In this document: in pieces, positions 17,077-25,875 of the stretch
Layout: each line of letters begins with the position of its first letter
How positions within the stretch are numbered: position 1 is the first letter of the stretch
Source: Aeoliella straminimaris
Lineage (GTDB): Bacteria; Planctomycetota; Planctomycetia; Pirellulales; Lacipirellulaceae
Direction of reading: 5' to 3'
Assembly (NCBI RefSeq): GCF_024054565.1
Contig: NZ_JAMXLR010000077.1
Coordinates: 248,001-312,000 of the forward strand
DNA length: 64,000 nucleotides
Position numbers and translations under genes: made by a program
The notes under the pieces: model-generated
Seen by the model: only the letters and a program-made list of their open reading frames with translations
What the model was told of the DNA's origin: nothing
Databases searched by the model: none

Positions 17077-18036
17077 TTACTCCGCCAACAGCGCCAGTTG
17101 CAGTCGCGCCAGGGTGACGTAGCCCACGGTCTGTTGTTTGCGATTCACGACCCGGGCGATGGGGGCATCGACGGCCAGCATGTGGGACAGCGTCGACAGG
17201 TACGGCATTCGCTCTTTCACTTCCGGCATTACGCGGGTGGGAAGCTGTGGGCCCTGCGCCAGGATGCAATCGCTCACTCGGACATACGAGCCCGCGATAC
17301 GTTTACCTCGGTGAGTGTCTTCCACCGGCAGCAGGGTCTGGCCGGTGCGGCGGGCGATGGTTACCACTTCGTCGGGCGGAGTGTCCTCGGTGATCCGCGG
17401 GAATCGCGAAGCGGGTTCCACGAAGCCGGCGATCGACTGCGCGCCAAGCGAAATCGTGGCTTGGGCAATCGCCTGTTGCGTGGGCTTCAAAAGTCCCACG
17501 GCCTGACCTTCGTCGAGCAATTCGCCCAGCTCGCGACGGGCAAGCACCATCTGCCAGGGTTCAGGCGACTTGCGGCCGACCGTTTCCAGCAGCTTGTTGA
17601 ACAGCCACAGGATGAAGCTGACCGGCGCAAACAGCAGGCCCGCCATGCCGAAGGGGATGCCGCAGTGGCGGAGCATGCGATTCGGGGCGGCCAGGAACAC
17701 GTTTTTGGGGACCAGCTCGCCGTAGATGAAGATGACTGGGGTAAGCAACAGCGGCAACACCATGTCGGCCCGCGCCCAGCCGCTAAACCCGGCGTCGGCA
17801 ATCATCACGATCGAGGCCGACACCACGTAGTTAGCCACGTTGTTGCCCACCAGCGCCGTGGCGACGAACACCGACGGATTGTTGGCCGCCCACAACAGCC
17901 CTCGGCTGATCCAGTCGCCGTCCAGCGCGTTGATCAGTAGCCGTGCGCGGTTCAGGCGATAGAAGCCCGTCTCCGACCCGCTGAAGAACGCGCTGAGCAT
18001 CATGCCGACCACAAACAGGACGATGGCCACGGTCAT
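17077..18036 (-). CDS. CNNM (DUF21) domain transporter, short form
   Basis: The 319-residue protein belongs to the CNNM/CorC-like Mg2+/Co2+ transporter family. The N-terminal CNNM membrane domain (about 1-150) has the SAFFSGSETGFYRLNRARL motif, ALVGNNVANYVVSA, and VIFIYGELVPKNVFL, all diagnostic. The region after about 185 resembles a reduced CBS pair (RRTGQTLLPVEDTHRGKRIAGSYV), but the C-terminal CorC/HlyC domain is absent. It starts inside the stop of the longer homologue upstream (ATGA overlap), so the two are probably made together and may form a heterodimer. Confidence 0.85.
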   Translation of the reverse strand: MTVAIVLFVVGMMLSAFFSGSETGFYRLNRARLLINALDGDWISRGLLWAANNPSVFVATALVGNNVANYVVSASIVMIADAGFSGWARADMVLPLLLTPVIFIYGELVPKNVFLAAPNRMLRHCGIPFGMAGLLFAPVSFILWLFNKLLETVGRKSPEPWQMVLARRELGELLDEGQAVGLLKPTQQAIAQATISLGAQSIAGFVEPASRFPRITEDTPPDEVVTIARRTGQTLLPVEDTHRGKRIAGSYVRVSDCILAQGPQLPTRVMPEVKERMPYLSTLSHMLAVDAPIARVVNRKQQTVGYVTLARLQLALLAE

Positions 18037-19325
18037 ATGCCACCTCCGTTCGGTGGTACATCATCGGTGCGACGTTGTTCGGGCAGTTTCTCGACCGTCG
18101 CTGTCAACACGCCGGGGCGGGGCGAGTCGGTTACCAAAAACCGGCAGTTGCCCCACAGCACTTCGTCGCCCGGTTGCGGCAACCGCTGCAGGTTCTCCTG
18201 CAGCATGCCGGCCACGGTGACACTCTTGGCGGTCGGCAGTTCGAGATTCAACTGCTTGGCAAGTCGCCGTAGCGTGATCGCCCCGTTGAGTTCAAATGTG
18301 CTATCGGGAAGTGGCTCGATGGATTGCGCGGCCGAACGCGACGTGACACGAATCGTCGGGTTCGCGAACAAGGCGTGCATCACGTCGTCCAAGGTAACGA
18401 TGCCAATGGTTTCGCCCAGTTCGTTGATCACCACGGCCAAACCGCCGCGGCTGTTGCTCAGCACGTCCAAGGTCGCCGCGCCCGTGGCGCACCAGGGAAC
18501 GTACGGCACGCGCTCGCACTCAGTCTCCAGGCGGTTGGTCGTCACCCCCGACAGCTGCGATAGCGGCATCGCCCGATCGAATTCTTCACTATCGGGCTCG
18601 GCGACCAGCAGATAATCACAGTTGGGGGGATTTTCGCGGAGGTCGTTCATCGACACCGGCGCGTGGTAAAAGGTAAGCCCCAGCCGCGGCCGCATCAGCT
18701 CTTCGGCTTCCATCTCCGACAGCGACACAATCTGGTGAAGCACCAATTCTTCATGATGCGCCATGGTCTTGTCGGGCGTGCTGAGCGAGATGGCTCGTTC
18801 GATGTCGCGGAGTTCGAGGTACGCCTCGCGCTCGAAGTTGGGCAGTAGCGTCCGCAGCGAAATGCGGTTGATGGCCTGCAGCGTGGGTAGCACGGGCATC
18901 AGCGCCCAAATCGATGCGGATAGCGGCAGACTAACGGCCGTCGACAGCCAGCGGGGCCACAGTACCGCCAGATTCTTGGGCAGCATTTCGCTGCACAAGA
19001 TGATGGTCAGCAGTGCGCCAACGGTGAAACCGGCCGCCGCGCTGGCATGGCCATCTCGCTCCAGCGCCAGGCCAATCCGCGAGGCGATGGAGAAGTAACC
19101 CACGTTGATCACCAGGTTCCAGAACAGGATGCTGGTCAGCAGCCGCTCGGGAGTCGACAGCAGATGCACCACCCGCTTTTGCGCCCGATTGCCATGCACG
19201 AACCGTTCACGGTCGTCGCGAGTCAGGTAGAAGAGCGCCGCCTCGCTGGAGGAGAAAAACGCCGATCCGACCAGCAGCACCAGCATGGCTGCCAACAGCG
19301 GACCGAACTGGACAATCAGACTCAC
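18033..19325 (-). CDS. CNNM-CBS-CorC_HlyC domain transporter, full-length form
   Basis: The 430-residue homologue of the next gene has the complete family layout. The CNNM membrane domain (about 1-170) has GSAFFSSSEAALFYLTRDDRE, LVINVGYFSIASRIG and CSEMLPKNLAVLW. CBS domains (about 200-330) include MRPRLGLTFYH and VINELGETIGIVTLDDVM. A C-terminal CorC_HlyC domain (about 340-420) contains STFELNGAITLRRLAKQLNL and WGNCRFLVTDSPRPG. It probably exports Mg2+ or Co2+ or binds nucleotide in the CBS module. It is the first gene of the two-gene operon with the short paralogue. Confidence 0.88.
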   Translation of the reverse strand: MSLIVQFGPLLAAMLVLLVGSAFFSSSEAALFYLTRDDRERFVHGNRAQKRVVHLLSTPERLLTSILFWNLVINVGYFSIASRIGLALERDGHASAAAGFTVGALLTIILCSEMLPKNLAVLWPRWLSTAVSLPLSASIWALMPVLPTLQAINRISLRTLLPNFEREAYLELRDIERAISLSTPDKTMAHHEELVLHQIVSLSEMEAEELMRPRLGLTFYHAPVSMNDLRENPPNCDYLLVAEPDSEEFDRAMPLSQLSGVTTNRLETECERVPYVPWCATGAATLDVLSNSRGGLAVVINELGETIGIVTLDDVMHALFANPTIRVTSRSAAQSIEPLPDSTFELNGAITLRRLAKQLNLELPTAKSVTVAGMLQENLQRLPQPGDEVLWGNCRFLVTDSPRPGVLTATVEKLPEQRRTDDVPPNGGGI

Positions 19326-19526
19326 AGCGGCGGAGCAGGGGGGACCAAGGAGCGTTGGAGGTTAGCCGACGAAGTGGAGCACAGTCGTAAATGCAGGGCA
19401 ATTCCTGGCTGACGAGCTGCCGACGGGGGCAACATAGTATAGTTTGCGGTGCGGTCGCATGTCAGGCTCAGATTTTGTCTCCCGTCTCGCGGCGAAGCCC
19501 TCGCGTGAGCTCAGTCGTTTGGGCGC

Positions 19527-19805
19527 TCAATCGCTGCATTTCTTTTCAATCCGCGCCCCGAGCTTACCGCACGCCAGCCCCAGGACGAACGCCACCACGG
19601 CCGGCGGCAGGGCCAGCATCCACCAGGCAAGACTGAGAGCTACTACCGTCAGCGCGGTAGCCGAGAGGAAGCCGACGAGGCATGCCAGGCACCAACGCTG
19701 CAGCCGCAGTACCTCCGCATCCTTTGATGGCCACATCAGCCCCGCCACGCCCTGAAGAACGCCCATTGCGGGCTGGAAGACGGTCTCGGCGAGGAAGTCG
19801 AGCAT
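19527..19805 (-). CDS. small two-helix membrane protein, unknown
   Basis: The 92-residue protein starts MLDFLAETVFQPAMGVLQGV. Two hydrophobic segments, CLACLVGFLSATALTVVALSLA and the adjoining MLALPPAVVAFVLGLACG, form a helical hairpin, and it ends with a short basic tail (KLGARIEKKCSD). I recognise no family. Its position between the CNNM pair and the SGNH hydrolase, all on the minus strand, makes it a plausible real gene. Confidence 0.6.
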   Translation of the reverse strand: MLDFLAETVFQPAMGVLQGVAGLMWPSKDAEVLRLQRWCLACLVGFLSATALTVVALSLAWWMLALPPAVVAFVLGLACGKLGARIEKKCSD

Positions 19806-19902
19806 GAAAATTCCCTGGCAAGCGGGTTCACGTAGTGGGAGTTGTCACCATGCAGACTTCGTTCACCACTGCGGATTCTTGCCAGGTTCCGCGGCGAGGA
19901 AA

Positions 19903-20676
19903 TCAGGTTTCGTGGCGGCGATCCTTTAAGGCCTTTTCGATCACTTCGGCAACCTGCTTGCCTTGTGCCTTTTGCCCCTTGGCGGTGAAGTGCACGTTGC
20001 CTGGCGAGGTCCACCACTCGCTTTGGCGGGGCTTGGTGAACTCGTACAGGTCGTTCACGCCCACCTGGGGATACCGCTGCAGTACTTCGCGGGCCGCCTG
20101 GTTGTATCGGGCCGCGTCGCCGGCGGTGCGGCCGAAGGAGTTCTCCGGCACCGGCGTGGTCGTAGCGAAAATAATCTTGGCCTGCGGGGCCAGCTCCTGC
20201 AGGTAGTCCAGTGCCGCGGCCAGGTGCTGTTGATACTCGTCGCTCGAGTGCACCTGCGTGCCACCTTCGTTCACTAGCTTGCCGTCCTTGGCGTACTTCA
20301 AGTCGTGCAGGCCGACATTCACGTGAATCACGTCCCAAGTTGCCGGCCAGCGCTCGTCGGCGATAAACGGTGCCATGGTCTGCTGCAGCTTCTTCAATTT
20401 CGGAATCAGTGTCGAACTGTCGCCACCGTTGGTGTAAATTCGGTAGACGTTAGCTTTGCCCTCGAGGCCTTGCTGCACGTATCGCTGGTAGCCCATCGAT
20501 ATCGAGTCGCCATAGATGAACACCGACGGCAACTCGGGATTGTAGGTGGGCAGCTTGAACGCCTGCGAGTTGTGGTACTTCTGGTCCACCAGGCCGAGCC
20601 ACGCTTGCTCCGCCTCGTCGCCATGAGCGCAATTGGCCAATGTCAGAAACAGGGCAGCACACAGTACGCTTCGCAT
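19903..20676 (-). CDS. secreted SGNH/GDSL-type hydrolase
   Basis: The 257-residue protein has a signal peptide (MRSVLCAALFLTLANCAHG). SGNH blocks are block I VFIYGDSISMGY with nucleophile Ser, the TNGGDSS Gly block, and block III IHVNVGLHDL with Asn. In block V the usual Asp-x-x-His reads GNVHFTAKG, so the His is kept but the Asp position is Gly. The Asp in SGNH enzymes supports the His and is sometimes dispensable, so activity is likely but not assured. Substrates of planctomycete members are often acylated polysaccharides; none can be named here. Confidence 0.85.
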   Translation of the reverse strand: MRSVLCAALFLTLANCAHGDEAEQAWLGLVDQKYHNSQAFKLPTYNPELPSVFIYGDSISMGYQRYVQQGLEGKANVYRIYTNGGDSSTLIPKLKKLQQTMAPFIADERWPATWDVIHVNVGLHDLKYAKDGKLVNEGGTQVHSSDEYQQHLAAALDYLQELAPQAKIIFATTTPVPENSFGRTAGDAARYNQAAREVLQRYPQVGVNDLYEFTKPRQSEWWTSPGNVHFTAKGQKAQGKQVAEVIEKALKDRRHET

Positions 20677-20851
20677 GGTGGTAGATCCTCATGGGGCCGG
20701 AGTCGAGTCAGGTGTCTAGCATTCTACTCGGCGGCAATCCTCCTGCTCAACTGCACACAGCTGGCATCGCGACGTTTCTTGCTGGCCCGGCGGTGGATAA
20801 CGTGTTTTAATGCACATTAGTAGAAATCGTCTAAGACAAGGAATTCGTCCG

Positions 20852-23800
20852 ATGAACTCAGTCTGGCTGCACTTCGACAATACTCATTACTTGTGGCTCT
20901 TCACGCTGCTGCCGGTGTTCTGGTGGATCGGCCGCGGTGGCTTCAGCGGACTGCATGGCGGGCAGTGGATGGCGGCCGTCGCCGCCCGCAGCGGAGTGTT
21001 CGCCTTGGTGGTGCTGGCGCTGGCCGATACCCAGGTCATGCGCACCAACAACCAGCTGACGGTGCTGTACCTGCTGGATCAGTCGCACAGCATTCCGGAC
21101 GATCAGCGCGAGGCCATGGTCGACTTTGTGAACGCGTCCATCGAAGCCCATCGCCAGAGCGAGGGATCCAACCGCGTAGGCGTGATGGTCTTTGGCCGCC
21201 AGCCGGAGATGGAGATCCCGCCGCTCGACGCGATGCCGGTGCTGGGGAGAATCCAATCGCTGGTCGATCCCGAGTACAGCGATCTCGAGGCGGCCCTCGC
21301 CCACGCCCGCGGTATGTTTCCCGGCGACACGGCCGGGCGCGTGGTGCTGGTGACCGATGGCAACGAGAACCTGGGCGACGCCGTGGCCGAGGCCAAAGTG
21401 CTGGCCGATGCTGGCATTAGTATCGACGTGGTGCCGGTACCGCTGCCGCAACAGATTGAAGTGGCCGTCGAAAAATTGATGCTGCCCGCCGTGGTCCGCG
21501 ATGGCGAGCCCTTCGAAATCCGCGCGGTACTTCGCGCCGACATCCAATCCGACGATCGGCCTGCTGCCGGCACGGTGCGCATTGTGCGCCAGGCGTTTGG
21601 ACGAGAGGAAATTGTGGCCGAACAAAGCGTCGAATTGCCGCCAGGGAAGACCGTGTTGGCCGTTAACGACGAACTCGGTCGCTCGGGTTTCTTTACGTAC
21701 GAGGCGCAGTACTCGCCCGCCGATCCTCGCGCCGACGGCACTGCGCGAAACAATCGGGCGACTGCCTTCACGCAGATTGTCGGTTCGGGGCAGGTGCTCG
21801 TGATCGAGAACGCCGAGGAACGCGGCGCCCACGATCGTCTGGTCGACGCCCTGCGGCGGGGCGGGCTGGAGGTCGAGCTAATCGATACCACCATGCTGTT
21901 CAGTTCGCTGGCCGAGTTGCAGCGGTTCGACTGCGTGGTGTTGGCCGACGTGCCGCTGGCCAGTGGCGGTGCGGGCGACGAGGTCGTGGCGTTCTCCGAC
22001 GCCCAGCTTCGTATGTTGGTGGAGAACACCGAAAGCCTTGGCTGCGGATTGGTGGTCGTCGGTGGCCCCAACAGCTACGGCGCCGGCGGTTGGGCCAGCA
22101 GCGAACTGGAGAAGGCCCTGCCCGTCGATTGCCAGATCAAGGACGCGCGAGTGGTGCCGGTGGGCGCACTGGGGCTGGTAATCGATCGTTCGGGGTCGAT
22201 GGACGGCGAGAAAATCCAGCTCAGCAAGGCGGCCGCCATCGCCGCTGTGCGTTCGCTGGGCAAACGCGACATGGTAAGCGTCGTGGCATTCGACTCGACG
22301 GCCGTGCCGATCGCCCGGCTGCGGCAGGTCGACAATGGCGACCGCGTGAGCGCGGCCATTCAAAGGCTGTCGGCCGGCGGCGGTACCGACATGTATCCGG
22401 CATTCGCCCAAGTCATCGCCGACCTGGAGAAGGCCGAAGCCGCGGTGAAGCACATCATCGTCCTGACCGATGGCCAAACGCCCAATCGTCCATTCGACGA
22501 ACTCTTGCAGCGTGCGAAGCAGGCCAAGATCACGGTCAGCGCCGTGGCCATTGGCGGCGACGCCCAGATTCCGCTGCTCACTAACATTGCTGGAGCCGGC
22601 GGAGGCCGCTTCTATGCGGTCCGCAGCCCGAAGGCAGTGCCGCGCATCTTCATGCGCGAGGCGCGGCGGGTGTCGCGTCCGTTGGTGCGCGACCTGAAAC
22701 CGCCGCAAACTCCCGTGGTGGCGAGCGACCATCCGATTCTGGCCGGATTGAGCGAGGGTTTTCCGCCCATCCGCGGCTTCGTGATGACCACGCTGAAGGA
22801 CAGCTCGCTGGTCGAGGTGGTACTCCGCTCGCCAGTGCCTCCCAACCCCGAGAACAGTACTCTGCTGGCCACCTGGAACTACGGCCTGGGACGCGTCGTG
22901 GCGTTCACTAGCGATGCCGGGCAGCGGTGGACCAACTCGTGGACCGGTTGGGAAGGTTACGACGCCTTCTTCACCAAGATGGTTCGCTCAACCATGCGTC
23001 CCACCGATGGGGTCCGAAACTACACGCTGGCCACCACCACCGACGATGGCGTGACCACGGTGGTGATCGATGCCTTGGACAACGAGGATAACTACGTCCA
23101 TCAAACCACCGGCATGAGCGGCACCGTCGTGGGGCCCGATTCCGAGCCCATGCCGCTGGTGGTCGAACAGGTCGCGCCCGGTCGCTATGTCGGGCGGTTC
23201 GATTCTCGCCAGTCCGGCACCTACATTGTCGCGGTGGCGCCGCAGGGCGGGCCGACCCTGCGGACAGGCGTGAGCGTAGGTTACTCCCCCGAGTACCGTG
23301 CTCGCGAGATGAATCTGCCGCTGCTGGAAACGATTGCCGGGCTCGAACCGCGGGGCGGCGTGGCGGGGCAACTCGTCGGGGGCGCGACCCCTGGCAACCT
23401 CGATCAGACCGCCGAGCAGTTGGCCTCCGGGGCGTCGAACCCGTTCCGTCGCGATCTTCGCCAGGCCACGGCCGTCGACTCCATCTGGCCATGGCTTGTC
23501 ATGGCGGCCGCCTGTTTGTTCGTGGGCGACGTTGGCGTTCGCCGCGTGCGATTCGACCTGGCCGCACTGTTTGGCCTGGCCAGTGACAAGGCCGGCAGCC
23601 TGCTGGGACGCCGCAATACGAACGACAGCCCCGCCACGATCACGCGCCTGCAAAGTCGCAAGCAGAGGCTCCGCGAAGAACTCGCCAGCCGCCGCGCAGC
23701 GGCCGAGGAAATAGATGCACCGCCGGTCGAGCAGTTTCAAGCACCCGCGCCCCCCGTTCCACCAACGACCACCCCCGCCACAACGCTTTCCACCGACGAG

Positions 23801-23875
23801 TCGAGCGATCCACCACCCGAGAGCTACACAGAACGCTTGCTAAAAGCCAAACGCGACGCGACCCAGCGAGAGTGA
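20852..23875 (+). CDS. large membrane protein with two VWA domains and a glutamine-amidotransferase-like domain
   Basis: This is a 1007-residue membrane protein. Two N-terminal membrane segments (WLFTLLPVFWWIGRGG and GVFALVVLALADTQV) precede a VWA domain with MIDAS-type LLDQSHS. Next comes an amidotransferase-like region (about 310-430: VLVIENAEERGAHDRL, VVLADVPLAS, GLVVVGGPNSYGAGG), then a second VWA domain with VIDRSGSMDGEK and VLTDGQTPN. After beta-rich domains there is a C-terminal membrane helix (WPWLVMAAACLFVGD) and a Pro/Thr-rich cytoplasmic tail. This is the BatA/BatB-like arrangement common in planctomycetes and often tied functionally to MoxR ATPases (one is encoded at 43454). ATG 20852 with AAGGAA upstream is preferred over 20810. 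Confidence 0.87.
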   Translation: MNSVWLHFDNTHYLWLFTLLPVFWWIGRGGFSGLHGGQWMAAVAARSGVFALVVLALADTQVMRTNNQLTVLYLLDQSHSIPDDQREAMVDFVNASIEAHRQSEGSNRVGVMVFGRQPEMEIPPLDAMPVLGRIQSLVDPEYSDLEAALAHARGMFPGDTAGRVVLVTDGNENLGDAVAEAKVLADAGISIDVVPVPLPQQIEVAVEKLMLPAVVRDGEPFEIRAVLRADIQSDDRPAAGTVRIVRQAFGREEIVAEQSVELPPGKTVLAVNDELGRSGFFTYEAQYSPADPRADGTARNNRATAFTQIVGSGQVLVIENAEERGAHDRLVDALRRGGLEVELIDTTMLFSSLAELQRFDCVVLADVPLASGGAGDEVVAFSDAQLRMLVENTESLGCGLVVVGGPNSYGAGGWASSELEKALPVDCQIKDARVVPVGALGLVIDRSGSMDGEKIQLSKAAAIAAVRSLGKRDMVSVVAFDSTAVPIARLRQVDNGDRVSAAIQRLSAGGGTDMYPAFAQVIADLEKAEAAVKHIIVLTDGQTPNRPFDELLQRAKQAKITVSAVAIGGDAQIPLLTNIAGAGGGRFYAVRSPKAVPRIFMREARRVSRPLVRDLKPPQTPVVASDHPILAGLSEGFPPIRGFVMTTLKDSSLVEVVLRSPVPPNPENSTLLATWNYGLGRVVAFTSDAGQRWTNSWTGWEGYDAFFTKMVRSTMRPTDGVRNYTLATTTDDGVTTVVIDALDNEDNYVHQTTGMSGTVVGPDSEPMPLVVEQVAPGRYVGRFDSRQSGTYIVAVAPQGGPTLRTGVSVGYSPEYRAREMNLPLLETIAGLEPRGGVAGQLVGGATPGNLDQTAEQLASGASNPFRRDLRQATAVDSIWPWLVMAAACLFVGDVGVRRVRFDLAALFGLASDKAGSLLGRRNTNDSPATITRLQSRKQRLREELASRRAAAEEIDAPPVEQFQAPAPPVPPTTTPATTLSTDESSDPPPESYTERLLKAKRDATQRE

Positions 23876-23987
23876 AGTCACCCAGGGCTCGATGGTGGTG
23901 AGCCGCCGCCGCGGGGTGGCACCGGCCCCGCCACGAGACCGCTGGAAGCGGAGATTTGCATCGTTCAATTGAGGAGGTGAATCGGCG

Positions 23988-24488
23988 ATGAAGTGCCTGC
24001 CAATGCGATGTTTGATAGGTCTCGGCTTATTGGTCCTTGTCGGCTGCGATGTGTCGTCGTACGTTCCTACGCAAGAGAAGCTGCTCGCCAAGGAGAATCC
24101 TACAGGCTTTCTGCTGGACGGTGCCGATGACGTGAATGGCGTGTATGGCAATCTTGACGTCGACTGCGTCATCTATACAGCAACCTACGATCACCTCGAT
24201 TCGGACGCCTTCTGGAAGTCAGTCGCTGAAAGCACGAGTAGCAGAGGCTGGAAGCTGACGGAGGAGGGCTCCAGCTATAGGGCGTATAAGCTCGACCCCA
24301 GCACGGGGGAACAGGAGCTTCGGATTGCCCACTCGGCGGATCAACACCTGGCAACAATCGGCTGGATCCAGATCGATGCCAGGCACGACTCGAAAGAGCA
24401 GGCAGAAGGCGCCGAACAGCACTTTGCGTCGACCAGCTTCTGGCCTCGCTTTGAGCAGGCCGTCAAGAACTCAGCAACTCCACAGTGA
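23988..24488 (+). CDS. small secreted lipoprotein, unknown
   Basis: The 166-residue protein has an excellent AGGAGGTGA ribosome site before the ATG and an N-terminal lipobox (LIGLGLLVLVGC, Cys at about residue 20). The mature part is a single alpha/beta domain containing DLDVDCVIYTATYDHLDSDAFW and SSYRAYKLDPSTGEQELRI. I do not recognise the family; the pattern suggests a small substrate-binding or inhibitor-like fold. No clear operon partner lies on the plus strand downstream. Confidence 0.75.
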   Translation: MKCLPMRCLIGLGLLVLVGCDVSSYVPTQEKLLAKENPTGFLLDGADDVNGVYGNLDVDCVIYTATYDHLDSDAFWKSVAESTSSRGWKLTEEGSSYRAYKLDPSTGEQELRIAHSADQHLATIGWIQIDARHDSKEQAEGAEQHFASTSFWPRFEQAVKNSATPQ

Positions 24489-25079
24489 CCCTCGGGCTAG
24501 TGGCGTGGGGATCGGTGGCAACGAGTCCGAGGTGCACCAAGCCACGAATGGCCGAAGACGACTGCAAAGAGCAGTACGCGATCGGCTTGGTTTCTGCAAT
24601 TTATAGCAGCTGACATGGGAAGACCACATGGGGAGGAGATAGAGATGTTTGGGCGGCCGTTTTCTGGACGACCAATCCACCAGTGCCAAGTTCCTCGATA
24701 ATGATGCCGCGGATCTAGCGAAGGCCCGAGCCCCGACTGCTTAACGTTGCAGGCAAACCTCAGCCGTAATCGAACATACAATCAGTACGACAAGCGAAAG
24801 TTTCCAGCCTATGATACCAGAGACCGCAAACGTACCGACTGCAAGTACCAACAACACCATTGCTCTGATTAGTAGTCCAGACATTTTCGTCGAAGGTTCT
24901 TTGGGAGACCTACTGGTTTATGTGAGTGAATGCGATCCAGAGTCCTCCCAAAGGCTGAGTACGAATTCAAAACCTAAGCGGAAGCCTTCCAGCCCACAGC
25001 AGGAATGTTAAGAGCGACATGACGCTATCCACCTGAGCAAGCACAATAGTCCTCCTGGATCGAAGTCCGATGGCAACCG
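24489..25079. other. long intergenic stretch with one possible small ORF
   Basis: About 590 bases lack any recognisable full gene. The only coding candidate I support is a 47-codon hydrophobic ORF on the minus strand (24741-24884). Longer open frames at 24497-24781 (minus) and 24811-25011 (plus) encode unpatterned sequence. Confidence 0.5.
24741..24884 (-). CDS. possible 47-residue hydrophobic membrane peptide
   Basis: This short minus-strand ORF runs from ATG 24884 to TAA. It starts MSGLLIRAMVLLVLAVGTFA and continues with a second hydrophobic run, SLVVLIVCSITAEVCLQR, so it would form two short membrane helices. It lies downstream of the ECF sigma factor and MacB-core-like lipoprotein on the same strand. 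There is no strong ribosome binding site. The coherent hydrophobic pattern in an otherwise unpatterned gap is the main support. Confidence 0.4.
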   Translation of the reverse strand: MSGLLIRAMVLLVLAVGTFAVSGIIGWKLSLVVLIVCSITAEVCLQR

Positions 25080-25820
25080 TTAGTGCCGCGACAAGCTCGA
25101 ATGCACGCGAATATCTTGATCCGGATGGTGTCGTTCAATGATGTTTCTGATGATCGCTTGTGTGTTCTCCACTTGGTCAAGGGTTTTCACATGAAATCGA
25201 AAACGATCGTAAGGTACCGGCGCGCTCTGGTCCGCTCCGGGACCAAACAGCCCCAACGGGACGTACGCATCGCGCGTAACGGCGGTCCCCCATGGAACGC
25301 CGTCACTCACTACACCGACGACGGTTAGCTCCTGACGTTCGAGAATCACCTTGCGATCGATCGGGTCAGCCTCGTCGAACAGCTTTTTCGCAAGACTGCC
25401 GCTCAGGACGACAATTCTGGCGCCCTCCGCGGCTTCGATGGTATCGAAGAAGCGTCCCTGCTGCAGTTCGACCCGGGCAACCTCTTTGAGCAGTTGAAAA
25501 TACTCCGGTCTCGTTCCGCAGACGGTGGCTTCCGCCACATTATGTTCCGTCTCGATCTTTCCCGATTTCACGCGTTCAACGACAAAGGTTGAGATTGTGG
25601 GCAGCGCGTTTACGATTCTGTTCAAGTCGTCCTGATCAAGAATTGGGTTGGACTCTTCGTCCCGGCTGTTGGATTCCACGGTGATCCAGCGAGACGTCGC
25701 ACTTTGACGCTGCTCCTCTTGCGAGGGAGGCGCGGGCGGACAACCACAGCAGGCAAGTGCTATGGCTGCGCAGAGCAAACTGATCGAACGCTTCGCCTGA
25801 ACAGGAAGTAGGGTGTTCAT
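25080..25820 (-). CDS. stand-alone MacB-core-like periplasmic lipoprotein
   Basis: The 246-residue lipoprotein has a hydrophobic signal and lipobox (LLCAAIALACCGC) after the ATG at 25820. The mature region resembles the MacB periplasmic core domain of ABC-3/FtsX-type permeases: VCGTRPEYFQLLKEVARVELQQGRFF, then RIVVLSGSLAKKLFDEADPI and VTVVGV-type elements (LTVVGVVSDGVPWG), then AYVPLG. In MacB this domain sits between membrane helices, but here there are no such helices and no FtsX domain, so it would be a free, lipid-anchored domain. It lies 55 bases downstream of an ECF sigma factor on the same strand. An interaction with a MacB-like permease elsewhere is inference. Confidence 0.7.
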   Translation of the reverse strand: MNTLLPVQAKRSISLLCAAIALACCGCPPAPPSQEEQRQSATSRWITVESNSRDEESNPILDQDDLNRIVNALPTISTFVVERVKSGKIETEHNVAEATVCGTRPEYFQLLKEVARVELQQGRFFDTIEAAEGARIVVLSGSLAKKLFDEADPIDRKVILERQELTVVGVVSDGVPWGTAVTRDAYVPLGLFGPGADQSAPVPYDRFRFHVKTLDQVENTQAIIRNIIERHHPDQDIRVHSSLSRH

Positions 25821-25875
25821 GAATGGTTCATACCTGCAATTCGTGAGAGTCCAACGAGACTGCAATAAGTCCGAT

